DNA of 43,103 nucleotides, taken from contig JABVXU010000457.1 of assembly GCA_013365365.1 (NCBI GenBank), positions 1-43,103 on the forward strand, written 5' to 3'. The notes under the pieces are model-generated. The model had not been told where the DNA came from. It was given only the letters and a program-made list of their open reading frames with translations, and did not search any database. This DNA is from Cruorifilaria tuberocauda. Its lineage: Eukaryota; Nematoda; Chromadorea; Rhabditida; Onchocercidae. This document shows positions 38,301-43,103 of the stretch, one piece after another. Positions within the stretch are counted from its first letter, which is position 1, and each line of letters begins with the position of its first letter. The position numbers and the translations under genes are program-made.

Positions 38301-41300
38301 TTTGTTGAAAGTAATTTCATCCGATGCTACATTTTTTTGCTGCAGTTCCACTTTATTTATTTTAGCGAACATACCTTCTTTCGTACTGAATCGTTCTAGA
38401 AACGGTATTTCAAGATGCCAAGGAGCATTTCTCTCCAGTTCTTTGGTATGTTGCGGTTCGTCCTCATTCATATAATTTTGAAATTTGTCTTCAGTTAACA
38501 GTCTATCTGGTGTTGGATCTGAATCATTTTCTTTTCTTTGTCGTCCTTCAAGAATAAAAAATTCCTCCATTTGTTTTTCTGTTTGTTGTACAGGTCGTAT
38601 TTGCATCATTTCTTCCTCAGTTAAAGTGTTATTTTCTTCGTTATGATCTTGAACTGTTTCTGTTTCTTTTTTTTCAATGAAACCATTCCCTTCCAAATGT
38701 TCTATTTTTCCTTCGGCGGAATTTATTAAAACACTTTTCTCGGGAAAACTGATGTTTTTGTTTTCTTTTAGATTCGCAGCAACTGCTGTTTCTTCTACTT
38801 TCAGCTCTTTTGACCGTTCCTCCGAAACATTTGCATCCATCAGCTTATGCTTTATCAAACATTCATCCTTTTCTTTCTTCTCTTTGTTGATTTTAGATTC
38901 ACAGAGAAATGACTCGTCAACAGCTTGCAATTCCTTTATCCGTCGTCTTCCAGCAACTTTCGTTTGTCCTAACTTTTCTTCATCGACCACACAAATATTT
39001 TGTATTTCAGGTACTTCTTTCACTATTTTTTTAGGCGAAAAAACGTTTGATTCCTCCAATTTTTTTGTCTTTTCATTAACTAACCTGATTTGTGCCAACT
39101 CTTCATCAGTCAGGTTGACAGTCTTAGTTTCCACTACTTCTCTTGAAATAGATTTCTCGAATCTTTCTAGTTCTTTTGTTTGTCCTTCAAGCTCTTCTGT
39201 ATGCATTGCGACTCCCTCAATTATTTTCGTCTCTAGTTCGTCGCAATTTTGAGAGATTTTCATTTTTTCCGTATCTGTGGTGATAGTTTTTGCTTTGTTC
39301 AAGTCTTCCTCAAAAGGATCCGTTGTCGTTACATATGATTTCAAACTTGGTATTTTTTGAAGCGAACTTGTATCGCCCATGTTGTCAGCTTCACTTATAA
39401 CAGACTCTTCCACTTTCTGTTTACGTCTTTCACAAATTATTTCTTTTGCACTTAATATTTTTTCCGGTTCTACTCCTTCAGCAGAAAAATTCGTGATTCG
39501 GACATCTTGTACATTTATGTTGGGACCCTTCGAAGTATTTAATTCTTCCGCTATCTTCGATTTTGTTAATGAATTAGGAGCCATCATGTTCTGCAAAGTT
39601 CTGACAATTTTTTGACCACTGGTAGGCCAACTTATCCACTGATTATCAGCTTCCATCATCATAGCTGCCTCAGCGACTTTTCGAATATGTTCCATTTCTG
39701 CATCTGAAATGTCATACATAACTTCTCTTTTGCCATTCTTCTCGAGGTCAGCTTTTGTATCCAAATTTGATTCTCGTTGAACTTTCATTGCACTAGTTTC
39801 GGGTACTGTCTCTCCAAGAATTTCCTCATTTTGCTGGTTATCCAGTTTTTCAAATGAAGAAGTGTTTTCTGTTGGTTTGTTCAGTAAAACTTTCAATTTG
39901 TTTGACTCTTTCGGCTCACTCGTGTTACTCGCTGTTTGATTAAGAATACTGTCGAATTTCGCTTCATCAATAGCATCTAATGAATCTTCCCTGACAGTAG
40001 TATCCGCATTTGTAACTTTGATAACAAATGGAAATGCGCCTTTTTCCGCTTTCTCAACAACACCTTCGATATGCGTCCGTTCATATGATTCGAAATCGTT
40101 CATATCCGGGAGCTTGTACATAGATTGTCTGAAAATTTGATATATTTTGTGGGAATGGATAAAGTAATTGTTTCATTTTTTTGACACCGATCAAATATTT
40201 AGTTCTTATTATCTTATGAACAGACAGTCTGATATGCATCCTTGGTAATTTGAAAAAATAAAACACAAAACACAGACCTTCTAGAAGCTGTTGGTGTTGA
40301 CTGGCTACTTCGAGATCGTCGATTCGCTGCACTCAGTACCTAAAATTCAAGTTGAATAGCATATGCAAAAAGTTGTTAATTCATCAATGCTAGCTTTTTC
40401 AGAAGCGATTTCGCGTACTGCATTCTCTGTTAATCAAGTCATATAGCATCAATAATCAGAACGTGCTATGATAAATCATTTTAAATTAATTAGAATGAAG
40501 GATAATAAAGTAATGGACCTTAAAACTCGTTGATAATGCTGCTAATTAAAATCATATATTATTTTCGTGAAATATTGTTTATGGCGATATTATTGCATTA
40601 CTAGTGATGAAACAAACTTTTTCAATATGCTCACGCTCCTCACTTGAAAGACCAGCCAATGCGCTATCGGGTAATTTTTTATTCAATTCGGAACCGTTGC
40701 TTGAAGCTCCAGATGTTCTTCGAAGCAAATCCATAAATTCGTTTCTTCCATCAGGAGAACTTTTTCGACTTGATGACGCATCGCTTTGTCGATGACTTGT
40801 TCGCCATATAAATGATATTGGAGAACGTGGTCTCTCTTCTCCATTAGCCGTTCCACCACCTCCAAATAGGGAAAACCAAGACGAACTTCGAGAAGATCTG
40901 ATTTCTGGCACTGTTACTAATTGCGGTTGTCTTTTTTCAATTGAACTTAAACAACTGAAACTAGTTTTTTTTAATTCATAAATTAAACCGAAAGGCTACC
41001 ACTAAAAAATTAATATGAGCAAAAAATCTCGATATGAAAGCTAGGTGAACTATTTATGTACAAACGAACTGATGGATTTATTACAACATACAGATTCGGA
41101 CCAAATAAATTTAATTTGAATAATGTTAGAAACAGTCTGCAACTTACTACAGCTCTTATAATTTCCCGAAGTTGATAAGCATTAAAATAGTTTCTAACCC
41201 CGATGTAGTTTTTCTTTCAGTTTCTTCATCACTTTCTGATGGAGTGACAGGTGCTGACTCTGCTTGGGTGTCGATATCGGCACGCATTTGTAAGAAATAC

Positions 41301-43103
41301 CTAGCTCTTGGATTAAGTTCAGCTCTGAAGTGATTTCCTAACTCCACAGCAGCGAGTTCGGCGACTTGTTCTGTTATCCGTTCTGCGAAAAAATTGAGGC
41401 GCATCAGGAAGTCTGCATGATGCAGCATGGATCCATCACCAGCAATGCTTTCTCGCTCACAGCGTTCAAAGATATTCATTTGATGAGTCCCTCGAGGTTT
41501 CTTATTTTTAAACAGCCACGTTGAGGAAGGTTCTAACGGTTCTTTATTTTCACCATTCTCCGTTTTTGTAAACATGGAATGTGACAGTAGAGACCCTGAA
41601 GGACCAGAAATCTTTCCAAACCTTTCCCATTCATTTTGTAAAACGGGCACTACTGCATTTGTGCTAGAACTTGAATCCTTTTGTTTTATAGAAATGATTC
41701 CGATATCGCCAAAGTTTTTAATCTTGCTTGTCGCAATTGAATCTGTATCATCCTCATGAATCAGTATTTTTTCATTGCTATCGTTCTTTCCTACTTTTCC
41801 TGGCATTCTAGATTGAGAAGCGAGCAAATTTTGATCAGTGTAAACTACAAAGACACTAGAAGCACGGGTAATTGATGGTTTCATACCGTCAATATCTGTT
41901 TTCGGAGAATATTCGTCTTCATTGTTAAATGTTTTCCAGAAGTTAGCCCTTCCATAGCGTGGCATCTTTTCCGTCAATCGAAGATTGCGTGACATTTTTT
42001 TGTAAAGTCGATCTGTATAAGTTACTGTTGAAGTGACATTGAATCCATCAATGAGGTAGTGGTTCGAATGCTCTAAACTAAGTTCAGCTTTTCCATTAGG
42101 TTGGATTCGTGGATATGATTTTTCTTCAATAAGCATGGTACTTCTTTCTTCCTTAACTATTTCTCTACCCTTACAAATTAGTTTCTTCGAAAAGCAACTA
42201 GCATCATCTTCGAACAACTGATCGTTTCTCCGAATTTCGTCAGAGAAGTCATCCTTCAATGATTTGCTGGTAATCGACTGTTCCCTATATTGTTGTCTTT
42301 GTTCCTGATATGGTTCTTCAGATATGAATTCTTTTGGATAATGACTGAGAGGTTCAGTTAGAACAGTTTTTGAGGAATTATCCGAATCTTTTATGGTTGA
42401 TACAATTTCAGGCTTCCGAATATCAGCATCCATTTTGATTTGCCCATTAGAAAGTTCCTCCTGTTTTGCCAGCGTGTTAATATGAAGAGTTTTGTTTCCT
42501 CTATGCTGTTTTTCATCGAAATAATTCATGCTTACTGTTGAAGCAATTCCCGAAACTTGTGGAATATTAAAATGAGCAAATGATTCTTCAGTTAACATGA
42601 ACTGACCATTTGCCATAGATTCGTAACTTAATACTGCGTCACTTACGACTTCATACGGCTCTGTGGTAAAAATGGTCGTATCAGGTCCAGAAGCAGACAA
42701 ATCCAAACTTTTTCTTGCTGCGTCTGAGTGTTCGAGATATATACTGCAACTTTTAATAATATGCGATCCAACGTTTCGCACATTTGCCAAATTTGCATTC
42801 TCATTTTCAGTATTTCTTAGCTTTCCTGTTGCAGTTTCTTCAGCAGATATCTTTAGATTATTTATACGAGTATTGCAATGAGTAGAATGAAATTGATAGA
42901 GTTTAGTGCATGCCGTTTCAGCTTCTGGATATAAACTTTGAACTATTGGACTACATTCAACAACAGGATTACTCATCAAGAGCTCGTTATCAGCAACCAC
43001 TTGGTCAACCTTAATAATCGTCTCAATTTGATCAAAATTCTTTCTTTCCTGGCTCTCCTCCATGTTGCACATTTCGTCCGACGGGACGAAATTCATTGAT
43101 AGT
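16489..43103 (-). CDS. cla-1: Clarinet-like active zone scaffold (Piccolo/Fife/RIM-related; PDZ + C2), 5' end possibly outside window
   Basis: A giant presynaptic scaffold that would act at the active zone to cluster vesicles and organise release sites. I chain 33 exons, all phase-compatible, into 4,062 codons from an ATG at 43096 to the TAA at 16489-16491. The order is: disordered N-terminal exon 41199-43103; 40618-40954; 40278-40339; giant exon 37184-40128; exons at 35985-36236, 35604-35782, 34959-35197, 34544-34809, 34248-34379 and 33691-34103; thirteen small exons between 29793 and 33444; exon 24068-26639; linker exons 20325-20383 and 19723-19873; PDZ exons; linker exons; C2 exons. The Piccolo-type PDZ core (GIRVIGGKKLPNGELSAF, VLEWNGVLLTGKTFEEV) lies near residues 3718-3807 and the C2 domain near 3889-4020. 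Between them, and over most of the protein, composition is acidic or Ser/Thr-rich and probably disordered. The frame is open upstream of the ATG, so the gene may begin outside. The symbol follows C. elegans clarinet by architecture, not by a search. Confidence 0.85.
17754..18069 (-). other. cla-1: Clarinet PDZ-C2 linker exons
   Basis: Exons 17987-18069 and 17754-17914 join in phase the PDZ exon and the C2 exons. They encode a charged, then Pro/Ser-rich linker (SSDPERSKDIEKQKSRRE, then SEAPPVPAHRYAGG) with no recognised domain. They are supported by acceptors and donors on both sides and by the unbroken frame. Confidence 0.75.
18665..19450 (-). other. cla-1: Clarinet PDZ domain exons
   Basis: Exons 19337-19450 and 18665-18773 together encode a PDZ domain. 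The first half reads GIRVIGGKKLPNGELSAF, then NRGKAREILGEIKEG. The second half reads DRVLEWNGVLLTGKTFEEV and ends in EIEVVVA. The long carboxylate-loop region and LEWNG..LTGKT are characteristic of the Piccolo, Fife and RIM PDZ group and distinguish it from ordinary PSD-95-type PDZ domains. Confidence 0.9.
19723..19873 (-). other. cla-1: Clarinet exon preceding the PDZ core
   Basis: The exon is bounded by a TTAGCAG acceptor and an AACG|GTTATT donor. It encodes a Ser/Asp-rich stretch, then RDRTFRASIKKILLTRKYHD, which reads as the first strand of the PDZ fold. It enters in phase 0 and leaves in phase 1, exactly as the PDZ exon requires. Confidence 0.8.
20325..20383 (-). other. cla-1: Clarinet micro-exon linking the giant C-terminal exon to the PDZ module
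   Basis: This 59 nt exon has a TATTCAG acceptor and a GTAGGT donor. Two frames are open. Only the one reading DCSHVSTLGRHDKKTRRNQ fits phase 1 from the upstream exon (ending at 24068) and phase 0 into the next. It is the sole support for joining the upstream scaffold to the PDZ-C2 module, so it deserves transcript confirmation. Confidence 0.65.
20384..24067. other. Large clarinet intron (3.7 kb)
   Basis: AT-rich sequence in which I see no coding exon, RNA gene or transposon. Because many presynaptic genes carry internal promoters, the promoter for a short PDZ-C2 isoform could lie here, but no element was recognised. Confidence 0.5.
24036..26639 (-). other. cla-1: Clarinet large C-terminal exon (coiled coil + Tyr/Asn-rich region)
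   Basis: The exon enters in phase 0 after a TTTGCAG acceptor at 26640. Its first part holds PSIPTQ-type Pro/Ser/Thr sequence, then a charged helical block (LLKKELKEVLERRRESLEAC, then EANQRQYIVHRMLITGLLPE) that is the best conserved-looking part and a likely coiled coil. The remainder is very rich in Tyr, Asn, Ser and Arg, with many YxSLP or YGSLPR-like elements, and is probably disordered. It can leave at a donor at 24068 (TACG|GTAATG), in phase with the PDZ module. If that donor is not used, translation ends ten codons later at TAG 24036-24038. Confidence 0.8.
26845..26906. repeat. Two-copy 25 bp direct repeat
   Basis: Copies at 26845-26869 and 26882-26906 differ at one base (TCTCCCTGTAATTT versus TCTCCCAGTAATTT, both continuing AGCACTCCTAC), with a 12 bp spacer between them. 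On the minus strand each copy begins GTAGGAGTGC, which looks like a splice donor, but no supported exon uses it. Confidence 0.85.
27712..27730. repeat. TA microsatellite
   Basis: A run of alternating T and A in a clarinet intron, followed by a second short TA run near 27742-27750. Ordinary simple sequence. Confidence 0.8.
29793..33444 (-). other. cla-1: Clarinet block of small acidic exons
   Basis: Thirteen exons: 33354-33444, 33098-33144, 32837-32916, 32626-32743, 32459-32560, 32252-32365, 32030-32173, 31718-31862, 31462-31587, 31120-31319, 30551-30704, 30134-30374 and 29793-29922. Each has an AG acceptor, a GT donor and a matching phase. They encode acidic, Ser/Thr-rich sequence without a known fold, for example LSADDDSDAETSPSSDEDD and VPSAPPIPYDEVEKEQEQQ. 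Two neighbouring exons (30134-30374 and 29793-29922) share a short MMGGQ or LMGGQQ element. Confidence 0.7.
33691..36243 (-). other. cla-1: Clarinet mid-region exons with RIM-helix-like repeats 7-9 and possible internal start
   Basis: Exons 35985-36236, 35604-35782, 34959-35197, 34544-34809, 34248-34379 and 33691-34103. The first ends in a poly-Gln stretch. The second has an amphipathic helix (AFKGAKQATEQLAQVAQHA) that could bind membranes. Each of the next three carries one copy of the repeat motif. An ATG at 36243 lies 7 nt upstream of the first exon's acceptor and in frame with it, with a TAA further upstream, so it could start a shorter isoform. Confidence 0.7.
34293..40659 (-). repeat. 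cla-1: Nine dispersed copies of a RIM-type helix motif in clarinet
   Basis: The protein-level motif is L-[ST]-x-x-[EA]-E-x-x-x-[IV]-x-x-V, followed by an Ala/Glu-rich helix. Copies: 40618-40659 continuing at 40310-40339 (LSSEEREHIEKVLSAA); 40035-40103 (FESYERTHIEGVVEKAEK); 39651-39719 (ISDAEMEHIRKVAEAA); 39051-39119 (LTDEELAQIRLVNEKT); 38562-38633 (LTEEEMMQIRPVQQTE); 37653-37724 (LTEEEIEHIKKVDLQF); 35045-35116 (LSEEERQKIMAVMASAE); 34611-34682 (LSPAERDRIISVMKAAE); 34293-34364 (LSEVEGDQVLSVMKAAE). They resemble the start of the RIM Rab-binding helix (LTEEERNIIMAVMDRQ). The similarity is seen directly; Rab binding is inferred. Confidence 0.75.
37184..40128 (-). other. cla-1: Clarinet giant exon (Glu/Lys-rich, about 980 codons)
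   Basis: A single 2,945 nt exon from a TTTTCAG acceptor (40131) to an ATTTCAG|GTTTTG donor; without splicing it would run into a stop at 37140. It encodes highly charged sequence rich in Glu, Lys, Ser and Asn, probably coiled coil alternating with disorder. It carries repeat copies 2 to 6 at spacings of about 125 to 300 residues. No catalytic or folded domain is visible. A second donor near 37142 (GC|GTAAGA) is stronger in sequence but gives the wrong phase for the next exon. Confidence 0.8.
40278..40954 (-). other. cla-1: Clarinet exons carrying the first helix repeat
   Basis: Exons 40618-40954 and 40278-40339. The first is Ser/Arg-rich (RSSRSSSWFSLFGGGG) and ends inside repeat copy 1 after HIEK; a phase-0 intron then splits the motif, which resumes as VLSAANRRSRS in the 62 nt exon. 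That both halves match the repeat consensus across the junction is strong evidence that the splice is correct. Confidence 0.8.
41199..43103 (-). other. cla-1: Clarinet N-terminal-most visible exon
   Basis: A long open exon running off the right edge; the first ATG in view is at 43096, and the frame is open for the few codons upstream. It encodes Ser/Glu/Asn-rich, probably disordered sequence with no known domain. The last 80 residues are more helical (NFFAERITEQVAELAAVELG). It ends at a TCGGG|GTTAGA donor, which fits the phase of the next exon; if unspliced, it stops at 41156. Confidence 0.75.

Noticed and set aside
38677..39252. 191-codon plus-strand frame rich in Ser and Phe
   Set aside because: It is the antisense of the Glu/Lys-rich giant clarinet exon; GAA and AAA codons read as TTC and TTT on the other strand, keeping it open.
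1..43103. Search for an unrecognised defence system, CRISPR array, prophage or endosymbiont insertion
   Set aside because: All gene-sized coding signal is explained by four spliced nematode genes; no spaced repeats, integrases or intron-free bacterial-type genes were seen.

Overview
The window is nuclear DNA of a multicellular animal, almost certainly a nematode and most likely a filarial (clade III) one. It is strongly AT-rich. Its genes are cut into many small exons with GT..AG introns, and acceptors are often TTTCAG or TTTTAG. Its largest gene has the coiled-coil, PDZ and C2 architecture of clarinet (CLA-1), the nematode active-zone protein. No bacterial genes, rRNA, tRNA, CRISPR arrays or intact transposons were recognised. 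Species cannot be fixed from the sequence alone.

Layout, left to right. (1) 14-2760, minus: a complete 11-exon gene for Integrator complex subunit 14 (484 aa). (2) 2761-7956: a 5.2 kb AT-rich intergenic stretch with a CT microsatellite, a polypurine block and a TA/CA microsatellite. (3) 7957-11884, plus: a complete 10-exon aminergic GPCR (484 aa) with one GC-AG intron. (4) 12214-14326, minus: a complete 8-exon MmuM-type homocysteine S-methyltransferase (315 aa), converging on the receptor with a 329 bp gap. (5) 14327-16488: intergenic. (6) 16489-43103, minus: one very large gene filling the rest of the window, a clarinet/Fife/Piccolo-type presynaptic scaffold. I could chain 33 exons with consistent splice phases into one 4,062-codon frame, from an ATG at 43096 to a TAA at 16489. 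The frame is still open at the right edge, so the true 5' end may lie outside.

Exon structures were read by eye: splice sites, reading phases and similarity to remembered family features. Internal consistency is good (every exon length agrees with the phases of its neighbours), but no transcript or database search was available.

Functionally the genes are unrelated: snRNA/RNA processing (INTS14), monoamine sensing (GPCR), methionine metabolism (HMT) and synaptic vesicle release (clarinet). The most interesting signal is in clarinet. Its N-terminal half holds nine scattered copies of a short helical motif (L-S/T-x-x-E-E-x-x-x-I-x-x-V) that resembles the N-terminal Rab3-binding helix of RIM, which suggests a multivalent Rab or vesicle tether.
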